64,000 nt of DNA, taken from the NCBI GenBank assembly GCA_040770645.1, contig JAXGIS010000001.1, forward strand, positions 1 to 64,000, written 5' to 3'. The notes beneath the pieces are model-generated. The model was not told where the DNA came from and searched no databases. It saw only the letters and a program-made list of their open reading frames with translations. Shown in pieces: positions 36,169 through 44,963 of the stretch. Position 1 is the stretch's first letter, and the number at the start of each line of letters is the position of its first letter. A program made the position numbers and the translations under genes. Origin of the DNA: JAAYZX01 sp040770645 (GTDB taxonomy: Bacteria > Actinomycetota > Thermoleophilia > RBG-16-64-13).

Positions 36169-36456
36169 GTGAACTGCGTGCAGTTGGTGGGCCGGATGGC
36201 GACGGATGTTGATGTGAGGGAGGTGACAGGCGGGTCGAAGGTCTGTAGTTTCATTGTGGCCGTGGATCGGTCGGCCGAAGAGGCGGATTTCTTCCGGATC
36301 AAAGCGTGGAATGCGCAGGCGGAGGCTGCGGCTGAGCATCTGGGCAAGGGACGTCGCGTAGCGGTAGAGGGGTCGCTGCGTCAGGATACCTACGAGAAAG
36401 ACGGGGAGGAACGGAGAGCGGTCTCCATCGTGGCCAAGCGGCTCGAGTACCTTTAG
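36169..36456 (+). CDS. ssb: Short single-stranded DNA-binding protein (OB fold)
   Basis: 95 residues from GTG 36169, with AAGGAGGAG just upstream; the frame is open further back but only from this point matches the family. The sequence (CVQLVGRMATDVDVREVTGGSKVCSFIVAVDR, FFRIKAWNAQAEAAAEHLGKGRRVAVEGSLRQDTYEKDGEERRAVSIVAKRLEYL) is the Ssb OB core. It lacks the acidic C-terminal tail that recruits partners and is much shorter than a replicative Ssb, so it is probably a secondary or specialised Ssb. A terminator-like hairpin follows directly. Confidence 0.85.
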   Translation: MNCVQLVGRMATDVDVREVTGGSKVCSFIVAVDRSAEEADFFRIKAWNAQAEAAAEHLGKGRRVAVEGSLRQDTYEKDGEERRAVSIVAKRLEYL

Positions 36457-36462
36457 AATGCA

Positions 36463-36495
36463 CAGCGGTGACGTCCCTTCGGGCCGTCACCGCTG
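36463..36495 (+). terminator. Hairpin after ssb
   Basis: CAGCGGTGACG (36463-36473) pairs with CGTCACCGCTG (36485-36495), 11 base pairs with an 11-base loop, seven bases after the stop. There is no T run. Confidence 0.65.
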
Positions 36496-36577
36496 GACCC
36501 TTGGAGTGCGTCAGACACGTGGTCACCGGTCAAAAGGGGTCCGAGGCGTCGTGCTGGCCGAGAAGGCAGGCTGTGGT

Positions 36578-39439
36578 ATGTCGGAAGAGATCCAAAGCGC
36601 CCCATTGTTTGTGGCAGGTCGGCAGTCCGCCAAGTTGGCTTTGCCTTGGCAGGGCTACCTTCTGAGCCGGCGGCGCCTGAACGAAGCCGTCAATCGTCTG
36701 CGTTTTGGTGGCGTTGTATCGATCGTGGCCGGGCCGGGTTGGGGCAAGACCGCCCTAATGGTTGATCTGTTGAAACGGAACGAAGGCCCATTCGCCTACT
36801 ACTCTCTCGATGAGGAAGACCGGGATCCTGCGGTGTTCCTCCATGGCCTCGTTGCCGCTCTTCGGCTGATTGACCCCCGCGCTGCAACGGCAAGCCTTCA
36901 CCTGCTCGAATCCAGCCCGGACCTAAGGCGTGATTGTGTGGGGATCGCGGGTCTCATTGCCGCTGAACTCCAGCGCTCCATGCCTCGTCCGGAAGGCACG
37001 CGCCCGGAAGGCACGCGCCCGATGTTGGCGCTTGACGAGTTACAGGTCTTGCCCGATGACTGCTCTACCACGCAGTGCCTGCGCGCCTTCCTGGAAGGGG
37101 CGCCGGTCGGCTGGATCTGCTTGCTGGCCTCTCGGCGCTCCCTCGCTTGTATGCACAAGAAACTGCTGTCCCAGGGACGGAGACTGCAGCTCGGAGGACG
37201 GCGCCTGCGCCTAACGCCTTTAGAGGTCAGGGCATGGGCGGAGGCGGCGTGGGGCCTGCGACTGGAACTGGCGGACGCACGGGCCGTGTGGCGGCTGACC
37301 GAGGGATGGCCGGTGGCGCTGGTTCTCATGGGAGAGCGTCTCAGGAACGTGGGCAAACTCACCGACCGGAGTGGGGTTATGGCGCTTCTGCGCAAAGGAG
37401 CCGATCTGCTTCAGTATCTGGAGCATGAGGTTTTCCAGACTCTCGATCGGAAGGCTTCGGATGTCTTGATGAAGGCCTGGCCGCTGGATGCGGTGTCTTT
37501 TCCTCGTGACGATGCTCTACTTCCGTCCGGCAGCGAAGACGTTCTCCACGAACTAGCCGATCGCGGCTTCTTCGTGACCAAGTCGGGGCGAGGGCTCTTT
37601 CGGCTGCACCCCCTCATACGCGCATACGCTGAACGGGAGATGTCGCGCAACGACGCGCGGGCGGCTGCCGACCTCATGCGTTCGACGGCCCACCATTTGA
37701 AGGGAGTGGGATTACGGAGGGATGCCGTCTCACTCTACCTCCGCGTTGGGGAAATAGAGAAGGCGACTCCCTTGCTGCGGGATCTGGCCATCGAAGCCAT
37801 AAATGCCTCCACACCGTACTTGGAGGCTGAATGGCTGGACCTTCTCCCAGAGGATCTGGTGGCGGCTGAACCGTGGCTGCTAATGATCCGTGCCCGTCTC
37901 CTACAGGACCGAGGCAGCTATGTGTCTGCGCAATCGCTCTATCGTTCTGCGGCCCGTCTCTTTCAAGCGGCGAACGAGACCACCGGCCAGCTTCAGAGCC
38001 TATTGGGAGAAGCTCTCTGCCTATACGTGTTGGGGCGTTGGGAGGAGTGCTTGACCCTGTTGAACCGAGCCGAACGCCTCACCAGCAGTCCTCTGCAGCG
38101 TGCCGAGGTATTGTGCAACTCGGCCACCGTGCTGCTGGCGCTCTGCCGGTGGGACGAGGCAGTGGAGCGACTCGAGTTCGCCCTAGCCCAGTCGCGTCCG
38201 GACACGCGTAAGCCGCTCGAGGCACGTATCGATGTGTACCGTGCCAGGCTGTTCTACCTCCGGGGGCTGTATGTCACTGGGGCGCGTTGGGCGGAACGAG
38301 CTCTCGTCAAAGCCGGCGCCGTGGGCCATGAGCTCTATGCGACGTCTCTGAATGCTTCGGCCACATTGCTTACGCAGTTGGCGCGTTATGACGAGGCGCT
38401 GATCCAAGTCGAGGCCAGTCTAGCCATCGTCCAAGCACGTCGGTGGGTGTTCATGGAGGCGCCGGTGACGCTATGTGCGGCGGGGGTGTACTTCGGTTTG
38501 GGGCGTGTGCGTGACGGCATAGAGTACGCGAAGAAGGCTCTCGAGCTGAGTCGCCGGGTTCGAGATGTGGAAGCGGAAGTGTGGTCGGAGGATCTGCTGG
38601 GCGACGCGTGTCGCCGAAATCGCAACGTACAGAAAGCGCGGCTCCACCACGAGAGGGCTTTGGACCTGTGCCGAGTTCACGGACTATCCGCGTTCGAGAC
38701 GGCTAGATCTATGTGCGGGTTGGGAATGGATCTGGCGGTGGGCGGTGATGAGGAGTCGGCCGGTCGGCATCTTGCTCAGGCCTCGTCTATGGCTCGGAAG
38801 CACGGGCTCACCTCGATTCTGGCCCTCGCGCGGCTTTACGAGGGTTGGCTTCACGCCCGCAGGGGCGACGAGCGGGCTGCGCGCGCAGCCCTTGCTGAGG
38901 CTATGCGTCTATCCGAAGAAGGCGGCTACGTGCATGCGCTTACGCAAGAGGCAACCGTGGCCTGCCCCATCCTCGCCCTGTGCGAGCGTTACGGGCTGCC
39001 GGGAATACTCCCCAGAGAAGTATTGCCGCGATTGACCGGTAGGCTTCAGAAGCGTTACCGTGAACTGAGTGAGGGAGCGGTCTACCCGACTGATGTGGCA
39101 CTGGGATTCCCTCCTGCCGCTTCTCCGGTCCTCCCCCGCCCTGCGCCTTCAAGCTACGCCGACGCCTATTCGACGGAAGACGGAGCCAAGATCTCACAAC
39201 TTACAGACCGCGAGATGGAGATCCTGGAGATGGTTGGCATGGGTCTCCCCAACAAGCTCATCGCGGCCAAGCTGTTCATCGCGGAGAAGACGGTGAAGAC
39301 GCACACGAATCGGATGTTCAGGAAGCTGGGAGTCACGAATCGGCTACAGGCGGTACTAGCCTTCAGGCTCACCAACGCCACGCCGCCACACGAGGGCTGC
39401 GCGTCCCGAGTGCTGAACTGGTCCTGCGTGCTGAACTGA
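36578..39439 (+). CDS. Large MalT-type (LAL) LuxR-family regulator
   Basis: 953 residues from ATG 36578; a GTG at 36551 is possible. Walker A GPGWGKTA lies at about residues 52-59, LALDELQVL serves as Walker B, followed by a winged region (LLQYLEHEVFQTLDRKASDVLMKAWPLDAVSF) and then about 450 residues of TPR-like helices (LGEALCLYVLGRWEECLTLL and similar). A LuxR helix-turn-helix closes the protein (LTDREMEILEMVGMGLPNKLIAAKLFIAEKTVKTHTNRMFRKLGV). Such STAND ATPases bind an inducer, oligomerise and activate transcription. A ten-residue tandem duplication (RPEGT repeat near residue 145) and a duplicated end (VLNWSCVLN) are visible. The inducer and targets are unknown; no operon partner follows. 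Confidence 0.88.
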   Translation: MSEEIQSAPLFVAGRQSAKLALPWQGYLLSRRRLNEAVNRLRFGGVVSIVAGPGWGKTALMVDLLKRNEGPFAYYSLDEEDRDPAVFLHGLVAALRLIDPRAATASLHLLESSPDLRRDCVGIAGLIAAELQRSMPRPEGTRPEGTRPMLALDELQVLPDDCSTTQCLRAFLEGAPVGWICLLASRRSLACMHKKLLSQGRRLQLGGRRLRLTPLEVRAWAEAAWGLRLELADARAVWRLTEGWPVALVLMGERLRNVGKLTDRSGVMALLRKGADLLQYLEHEVFQTLDRKASDVLMKAWPLDAVSFPRDDALLPSGSEDVLHELADRGFFVTKSGRGLFRLHPLIRAYAEREMSRNDARAAADLMRSTAHHLKGVGLRRDAVSLYLRVGEIEKATPLLRDLAIEAINASTPYLEAEWLDLLPEDLVAAEPWLLMIRARLLQDRGSYVSAQSLYRSAARLFQAANETTGQLQSLLGEALCLYVLGRWEECLTLLNRAERLTSSPLQRAEVLCNSATVLLALCRWDEAVERLEFALAQSRPDTRKPLEARIDVYRARLFYLRGLYVTGARWAERALVKAGAVGHELYATSLNASATLLTQLARYDEALIQVEASLAIVQARRWVFMEAPVTLCAAGVYFGLGRVRDGIEYAKKALELSRRVRDVEAEVWSEDLLGDACRRNRNVQKARLHHERALDLCRVHGLSAFETARSMCGLGMDLAVGGDEESAGRHLAQASSMARKHGLTSILALARLYEGWLHARRGDERAARAALAEAMRLSEEGGYVHALTQEATVACPILALCERYGLPGILPREVLPRLTGRLQKRYRELSEGAVYPTDVALGFPPAASPVLPRPAPSSYADAYSTEDGAKISQLTDREMEILEMVGMGLPNKLIAAKLFIAEKTVKTHTNRMFRKLGVTNRLQAVLAFRLTNATPPHEGCASRVLNWSCVLN

Positions 39440-39482
39440 TCCCGAGATGGCGGTTCGGATCCGAGGTTTGGTTCCCGGCCTC

Positions 39483-40472
39483 CTACTCGGCGATCTCCAC
39501 CGGCATCTCCAGTGTCTGCCTGGCTCCGTCGGCATTGGTCCAGGCCAGGATGACGGCTCCGCGCGCCGCCTGGCCTGAGAACGCGATCACTGCTTCGAAG
39601 GCCCGCCTACCGTCGACGGGAGCCTGAAGCCGCGGCGCAGCCTGGCTGAGAATGAGGCCGTCGCGGCCGGTCACCAGTATCTCCAGCGCCGCGATGCTCT
39701 CGGCTGCATTCCCGCGCACCATCACCGTATCCTGGATGGTCTCGAACGGCGCGGGTGAGATGAGGAGTACGGGGGCAACAGGTCCGCGAAGTCGGCGCGG
39801 GTCACGCCGCCCTCCACGAGGACGCCTTCGCCGCCCAGTGCCTGTACCGCCAATCCGTCGAGCATGAACTCCACCCGTTTCACGCCGGGCAGTTCAGTGA
39901 GACTGTAGACCACTTGGGCCACGCGCAGGAACATGGAGAGACTGCCACCGCCGGAGCCGAAGGCGGCCGAGAGGTCCACCACCGCCGTCTGGCCGGATAC
40001 GGCGACCGACCGCAGAGTGGTGCCGGCGGGGACGGTGGTCCCGAAGCCGATCTCCTTCTCCAGTGTGGTGGGCCCGCCCAGTAATCCTTGCATGACGGCC
40101 ACAGCCGGCTCGGGGCCGGTGGGGCGCCAAGTCGCCATCAAGGTCTCCCTTGCGTCAGGTAGACCAGGACTCCATCTCCGCCGGAGGAGGGGACCCAAGT
40201 TGTGGCAGCCGTGGTGGGGGTGGTGGAGACGGTGCTGGATACCGCGGGGGAGAAGTGGTCACGACCGTGAGGCTGGTGCCGGGTTGTGTGGTTGGGGGGC
40301 CGGTGGTGGGCGAAGTGGTGGTGGCGCTGCTGCAGGCGGTCAAGAGCAAGCAGATTAGCGCCGCAGTGAGCACTATGGGCGTGGCCGTGGTTTTTCTTCG
40401 GGTGTGCGGGCGTGTGTTTGGGGGGAAGATGCGTCTGCGCGGTGTGCGCCGGAGATGTGCGTTGAGGGACAT
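39483..40472 (-). CDS. Lipoprotein with GerMN and Gmad2 domains (three frameshifts)
   Basis: Starts at ATG 40472 (AAAGGTGG upstream). A lipoprotein signal ends in LLTAC (IVLTAALICLLLTACSS), then a Thr/Pro linker. A GerMN domain follows (VAVMQGLLGGPT, GTTLRSVAVSGQTAVVDLSAAFGSGGGS, AQVVYSLTELPGVKRVEFMLDG), and then a Gmad2 Ig-like domain (SPAPFETIQDTVMVRGNAAESIAALEILV). The protein passes through three frames, changing at 40246-40250, 40147-40149 and 39771-39775; in each case one added G or C restores the next frame. GerMN-Gmad2 lipoproteins are widespread in high-GC Gram-positives, resembling LpqB and spore germination GerM; role in the envelope is unclear. Confidence 0.75.
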
Positions 40473-40565
40473 GACCGCCACCTTTCCGTCCGCTGTCAGC
40501 GTTATCATACCCCATTGTTGCCGGGCGGCGTCCCCCTGATGAGCTGAGACGGGTTTCCTGTTGCG

Positions 40566-40617
40566 GACCCAGATATTGTGTGTTAGCCTATGAGGGGCCA
40601 CGATATGTTGTGGATAA
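40566..40617 (+). promoter_or_regulatory. Two NrdR boxes with an overlapping DnaA box upstream of nrdR-nrdJ
   Basis: Box 1 at 40566-40581 (reverse strand ACACAATATCTGGG) and box 2 at 40598-40613 (CCACGATATGTTGTGG) resemble the NrdR consensus acaCwAtATaTwGtgt and are 32 bases apart, three helical turns, the usual spacing. TGTGGATAA at 40609-40617 is the exact complement of the DnaA box TTATCCACA and overlaps box 2; a weaker copy (TGTGGATTG) lies at 40643-40651. NrdR would repress ribonucleotide reductase when dATP/ATP signals allow, and DnaA could tie it to replication. Confidence 0.7.
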
Positions 40618-40678
40618 CCTGGGGAAAACGCGGGGGATTACTTGTGGATTGTGTACGCTGTGGGGGGATGAGGTAACC

Positions 40679-41139
40679 ATGCGCTGCCCGTACTGCGCCC
40701 AGGATGAGACGCGGGTGGTGGACTCACGTGACGCTGAGGCACAGGATGCTGTGCGCCGTCGTCGGGAGTGTGCCGCGTGCGGCCGCCGTTTCACCACTTA
40801 CGAGAAGATAGAGGAGATCCCCATCCTGGTTCACAAGCGCAGCGGCACAGTGGAGCCGTTCCAGCCGGAAAAGTTGTTGCGGGGTTGTTGCGGGCTTGTA
40901 CCAAGCGCGATGTGCCGCTCAGCGCGCTGGAACAGATAGTCACCGATATTCAGTCGCGGCTGAGGAGTGACATGCTGTACGAGGTCACGTCGGAGCAGTT
41001 GGGCGAGATGGTGTTGGAGAGACTGCGGGCCGTAGACCTTGTGGCGTACGTGCGTTTTGCCTCTGTGTATCGCCAGTTTGAGAGTGTTGAGGAATTTGAG
41101 CGGGAGTTGGCCCGCCTATCCAAAGGGGGAGACCGGTGA
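40679..41139 (+). CDS. nrdR: Transcriptional repressor NrdR (frameshift)
   Basis: Starts at ATG 40679 after GGGGATGAGG. The zinc ribbon (MRCPYCAQDETRVVDSR...RRRRECAACGRRFTTYE) is intact, followed by the start of the ATP-cone (PILVHKRSGTVEPFQPEKLLRG). The frame then changes at the G run 40881-40884; with one more G it continues as LLRACTKRDVPLSALEQIV to the end of the ATP-cone at 41139. Total about 154 residues, the normal length. NrdR senses adenine nucleotides and represses nrd genes through paired boxes, which are present upstream. The stop overlaps the nrdJ start (GTGA). Confidence 0.9.
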
Positions 41140-44100
41140 CTGTGGCACAGATCAGGGCGTTGTCGAAGGCACTTGAAGAGAGCCTCACCCCCAGCGCCGT
41201 CACCGTGCTCCAGAAGCGCTACCTGAGGAGAGACGAGGAGGGAGCGCCCGAGGAAACGGCCGCGGACATGTTCGCGCGGGTGGCGGAAAACATTGCGCAG
41301 GCAGAACTGAACTACCGTACCGACGCCGACCTCGACGGTATCATCACCAGCTTCTTCGAGATCATGGCCGGACTCAAGTTCCTGCCCAACTCGCCCACGC
41401 TCATGAACGCCGGCCGCGAGTTGCAGCAACTAGCGGCCTGTTTCGTCCTCCCCGTAGAGGACAGCATGGACTCCATATTCACCGCCATCAAGAATGCAGC
41501 GCTCGTGCACCAGTCAGGCGGTGGTACCGGCTTCAGCTTCAGCCGGCTGCGCCCCAAAAACGATTTGGTCAAATCCACCAACGGTGTGGCCAGCGGCCCG
41601 GTGTCGTTCATGCGCGTCTTTGATACGGCCACCGAGACCATCAAGCAGGGTGGCACTCGTCGCGGGGCCAATATGGGCATCCTGCGGGTGGATCATCCCG
41701 ACATACTCGAGTTCATAACCGCCAAAGAGCACGAGGGGGTGCTCAGCAACTTCAACATCTCCGTGGGGATTACCGAGGACTTCATGCAGGCCGTGCTCGC
41801 CGACGGTGAGTTCGCCACTCGTAACCCTCGCAGCGGCCAGGAATCGGCACGTTACCGCGCCCGGGATGTCTTCGATCTTATTGTGAGGCTGGCTTGGAAG
41901 AACGGTGAGCCCGGCATCGTGTTCCTGGATCGACTGAATCGGGACAACCCCACACCCCAGGTGGGGGAGATCGAGAGCACCAATCCCTGTATCACCCTAG
42001 ATACCTTCGTGTATACAGACACCGGCATTCGCCGGGTGCGCGACCTATTCGCCGATCCGGAACCGGCGGCTGTAGTGGTGGATGGGCGGCGCTCAGCGCA
42101 GGGCACGCTTCCCGCCTCGCCCGTGTATTACACCGGGGAGAGGATGGTGTACCGAGTAGAGACTCAAGAGGGTTTCTCACTGCGGGCTACCGCCGATCAC
42201 CGGGTCATGACCGAACGCGGCTGGGTGGCGGTGGGGGACTTGCTTCCCGGCGACCGCGTGCACGTGCTCAATCGCAAAGGCGGTTTTGGTAAGGATGGCT
42301 CGTTGGATCTGGGCCGGGTGCTAGGCCGGCTGGTGGGCGACAGCGCTGCTAAGCCGGAACCACCCGTGCTTTCCTTCCGAGGAGAAGAGCGTGAGGTGGC
42401 CCCCCTCTTTCGCCAGGCGGTCGACAACCTGGTTCTTGAAGCCGGCTCCCCCCGTCCGTACGTCACCACCGTGGTGGATGTCCCAGAACGCAACGAGGTG
42501 CGCGTGCAGTCGTCCCGCCTACGCGAGCTAGCCGAGCGGTTCGAACTAAACACCGAAAAACCGATGGTGCCGGAGGTGGTCTTCGGTGGTTCCGAGGATC
42601 TACAACGCGGCTTTCTACAGGCGTTGTTCTCGGTGGACGCAACCGTTGGCGACTCTAAGCGGGGTCGCCATTTGCGCCTGACCTCTGTCAGCGCGTCGTT
42701 GCTCCAGGACGTTCAACTCCTCCTGCTCAACTTTGGCGTGTTTAGCCGGATCCATCGTGATCGCCGGTGCGAAAACGGCCAGTCTCCCCTGCCGCATGAG
42801 CAGGGTGGCGTCGGGGCGCGCACCACCAAGCCCGTCCACGCGCTGTACATAGGCGGTGGGAGCCTGGTTACGTTCGAGCGCGAGATAGGGTTTCTGGTTC
42901 GCCACAAAGCGGAGTCCCTGCAGCGTTGCCTGTCCAGTTTCACTCGGGGCCCCTATGCTGAGAAATTCTTCGCCCGCGTGATGCGGGTGATAGGGGAGTG
43001 GAGGGAGCCGGTGTTCGACCTCACAGAGCCGGTCACACACTCCTTTGTGGCCAACGGGATCGTAGTTCACAACTGCGGTGAGCAACCCCTCCTGCCGTAT
43101 GAATCCTGCAACCTGGGTTCCATAAATCTGCGCCTGATGCTCAAGGACGGCGGTATCGATTGGGATGAGTTGCGCCGTGTCACGCACTTGGCGGTGCGCT
43201 TCCTCGACGATGTGATCGACATGAACCGCTACCCCCTGCCCGAAATCGAGGAGATGACCAAAGGCAACCGCAAGATCGGGCTGGGCGTAATGGGCTGGGC
43301 CGACATGCTCATGGAGCTGGGCATCCCCTATGACTCCCAGGAAGCGGTAGAGTTGGGGCGGGAGGTCATGGCCTTCATCGACGAAGAGGCCACGGTGGCC
43401 TCCGAGCAGTTGGCGGAGACCCGTGGGGTGTTCCCCAACTTCGAAGGGAGCACGTGGGAGGCCCGTGGGCGGCGCGTGCGTAACGCCACTCTCACCACCA
43501 TAGCCCCCACCGGCACCATCAGCATCATCGGAGGGGCCTCCAGCGGCATCGAGCCCCTATTTGCCCTCGCCTTCGTTCGTAACGTTCTGGACAACACCGA
43601 ACTGCCTGAAGCTCAACCCTACTTCGAACGCGTGCTCCGGGAGCGCGGTCTCTACTCAGAAGACCTGATGCGCGAGGTGGCGGCCAAGGGCACCCTGCAC
43701 GACATTGCGGGCCTGCCCACCGATCTCAAACGCATCTTCGTCACCGCTCACGATGTCTCTCCCGAGTGGCATATCCGCATGCAGGCTGCCTTCCAGGAGA
43801 GCACAGACAACGCCGTGTCCAAGACCGTCAACTTCCCCCACTTCGCCACGCCCGAGGACGTGGAGCAGGTATACCTCATGGCCTACGAGCTGGGGTGTAA
43901 GGGGGTCACTATCTACCGTGACGGCTCACGTGAAGACCAAGTGCTGAACATAGGCGAGGTCAAGCGCAAAGCGACGGGTACCACGTCGGCGGGAGGCAAC
44001 GGCAGCGGTGTGGGGCCGGCGGCCGCGCACCTTGCCGAAGTCGGGGGCGGCGTGGGTGTATGCCCGGTGTGCGGTTCGGTGACGCTGCCGCCGCGTGGCA

Positions 44101-44570
44101 GCCGCAACGGTGTGCTGCGGGGCGAGACTCGGGAGAAGGTTACGGGTTGCGGCAGCCTCTACGTGACCATAAATGAAGATGAGTTGGGTCCGCGTGAGGT
44201 CTTCGCCAACATGGGCAAAGCCGGCGGTTGTGCCTCGGCCTCCACAGAAGCCATGGGTCGGCTCATTTCCTTGGCCTTCCGGTTCGGGGCATCGCCGGAG
44301 AAGATAGTGAAACAACTCAAGGGTATCCGCTGTCACGTGCCGCACGGCCTGGGTTCCCATCAGATCCTCTCCTGTCCGGACGCCATCGCCAAGGCCCTGG
44401 CGGACAAGTACCTGGAGGCGGCCCAAGGCGGTCCCTGGGATGTTGAGGTGGAGCAGTTGGAGATGCCCATCGCGTACGCTCAAGGCGCGTGCCCGGATTG
44501 CGGCGGCGCCATTGAGCACGAGGGCGGCTGCGTGGTGTGCCGTGCCTGTGGCTACTCCAAGTGCGCCTAA
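41136..44570 (+). CDS. nrdJ: Adenosylcobalamin-dependent (class II) ribonucleotide reductase with intein
   Basis: 1144 codons from GTG 41136, of which 362 form an intein; the spliced enzyme has about 782 residues. Class II features: LKFLPNSPTLMNAGRELQQLAACFVLPVEDSM, GGGTGFSFSRLRPKNDLV, GGTRRGANMGILRVDHPDI, STNP followed after splicing by CGEQPLLPYESCNLGSINL, and TIAPTGTISIIGGASSGIEP. The C-terminal part (CHVPHGLGSHQILSCPDAIAKAL...ACPDCGGAIEHEGGCVVCRACGYSKCA) is the Cys-rich zinc-binding tail of NrdJ. It reduces ribonucleotides using vitamin B12 and works with or without oxygen. It is translated right after NrdR through a four-base overlap and probably obeys the upstream boxes. Confidence 0.95.
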   Translation: MTVAQIRALSKALEESLTPSAVTVLQKRYLRRDEEGAPEETAADMFARVAENIAQAELNYRTDADLDGIITSFFEIMAGLKFLPNSPTLMNAGRELQQLAACFVLPVEDSMDSIFTAIKNAALVHQSGGGTGFSFSRLRPKNDLVKSTNGVASGPVSFMRVFDTATETIKQGGTRRGANMGILRVDHPDILEFITAKEHEGVLSNFNISVGITEDFMQAVLADGEFATRNPRSGQESARYRARDVFDLIVRLAWKNGEPGIVFLDRLNRDNPTPQVGEIESTNPCITLDTFVYTDTGIRRVRDLFADPEPAAVVVDGRRSAQGTLPASPVYYTGERMVYRVETQEGFSLRATADHRVMTERGWVAVGDLLPGDRVHVLNRKGGFGKDGSLDLGRVLGRLVGDSAAKPEPPVLSFRGEEREVAPLFRQAVDNLVLEAGSPRPYVTTVVDVPERNEVRVQSSRLRELAERFELNTEKPMVPEVVFGGSEDLQRGFLQALFSVDATVGDSKRGRHLRLTSVSASLLQDVQLLLLNFGVFSRIHRDRRCENGQSPLPHEQGGVGARTTKPVHALYIGGGSLVTFEREIGFLVRHKAESLQRCLSSFTRGPYAEKFFARVMRVIGEWREPVFDLTEPVTHSFVANGIVVHNCGEQPLLPYESCNLGSINLRLMLKDGGIDWDELRRVTHLAVRFLDDVIDMNRYPLPEIEEMTKGNRKIGLGVMGWADMLMELGIPYDSQEAVELGREVMAFIDEEATVASEQLAETRGVFPNFEGSTWEARGRRVRNATLTTIAPTGTISIIGGASSGIEPLFALAFVRNVLDNTELPEAQPYFERVLRERGLYSEDLMREVAAKGTLHDIAGLPTDLKRIFVTAHDVSPEWHIRMQAAFQESTDNAVSKTVNFPHFATPEDVEQVYLMAYELGCKGVTIYRDGSREDQVLNIGEVKRKATGTTSAGGNGSGVGPAAAHLAEVGGGVGVCPVCGSVTLPPRGSRNGVLRGETREKVTGCGSLYVTINEDELGPREVFANMGKAGGCASASTEAMGRLISLAFRFGASPEKIVKQLKGIRCHVPHGLGSHQILSCPDAIAKALADKYLEAAQGGPWDVEVEQLEMPIAYAQGACPDCGGAIEHEGGCVVCRACGYSKCA
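41988..43073 (+). other. Intein with LAGLIDADG-type homing endonuclease inside nrdJ
   Basis: 362 codons from Cys (TGT 41988) to Asn (AAC 43071-43073), followed by Cys+1. Splicing blocks are visible: N-terminal CITLDTFVYTDTGIRRV, the TADHRVMTERGWVAVGDLLPGD block, and C-terminal VFDLTEPVTHSFVANGIVVHN. The middle has two degenerate LAGLIDADG helices (LGRVLGRLVGDSA; RGFLQALFSVDATVG), each keeping an acidic residue, so endonuclease activity is possible. The insertion is between STNP and CGEQP, directly before the cysteine that forms the thiyl radical in this enzyme family. Confidence 0.92.
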
Positions 44571-44963
44571 GGGGGCGTTGGCCGGGCACAGGGGCGCACG
44601 TGTGGACCCACCTGCCGGGTTTCTCCACTCTGCTGGCTCTTCCGCCGGTTGCTTGCTACTCTTAGCAACCTCGGAGGAACCCGTCGGCGCTGATGGTTGG
44701 GCGGCGTGGCCCGTGTGGCCATCGTCTGGAGGGCGCCGACCCCGGCTGCAGAGGTGTGCATGCCTCCATTGGGCGCTCATAGCACGTCTTCCCGGAGCCT
44801 TATCAGAGGTTCCCATCGATGTTGCCCGCGGGCCTTCGCCCTTCGAAGCCGCCCCGGCCACCGATCTCTGTAGCCGCTCAGCGGTTCCCCGAAGGCGATT
44901 CACGCGGCAACTGGGTTATGTCGCCGCCTTTCTCTCGGCCATTCGCTCGATCCGGAGGCATCA
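44571..44963 (+). other. Gene-free stretch between nrdJ and serA
   Basis: 393 bases without a supported gene; open frames here lack ribosome sites and have arbitrary composition. A hairpin GGTTGCT (44647-44653) / AGCAACC (44664-44670) and several GC palindromes (for example GCCCGCGGGC) are seen. I looked for a T-box (AGGGTGGNACCGCG) or serine-related leader and found none. Confidence 0.5.

Noticed and set aside
40679..40939. Truncated NrdR as a real short protein
   Set aside because: The ATP-cone continues exactly in the next frame after one missing G, and nrdJ is coupled to the true stop.
44571..44963. T-box or serine riboswitch before serA
   Set aside because: No AGGGTGGNACCGCG antiterminator sequence or specifier-loop structure was found.
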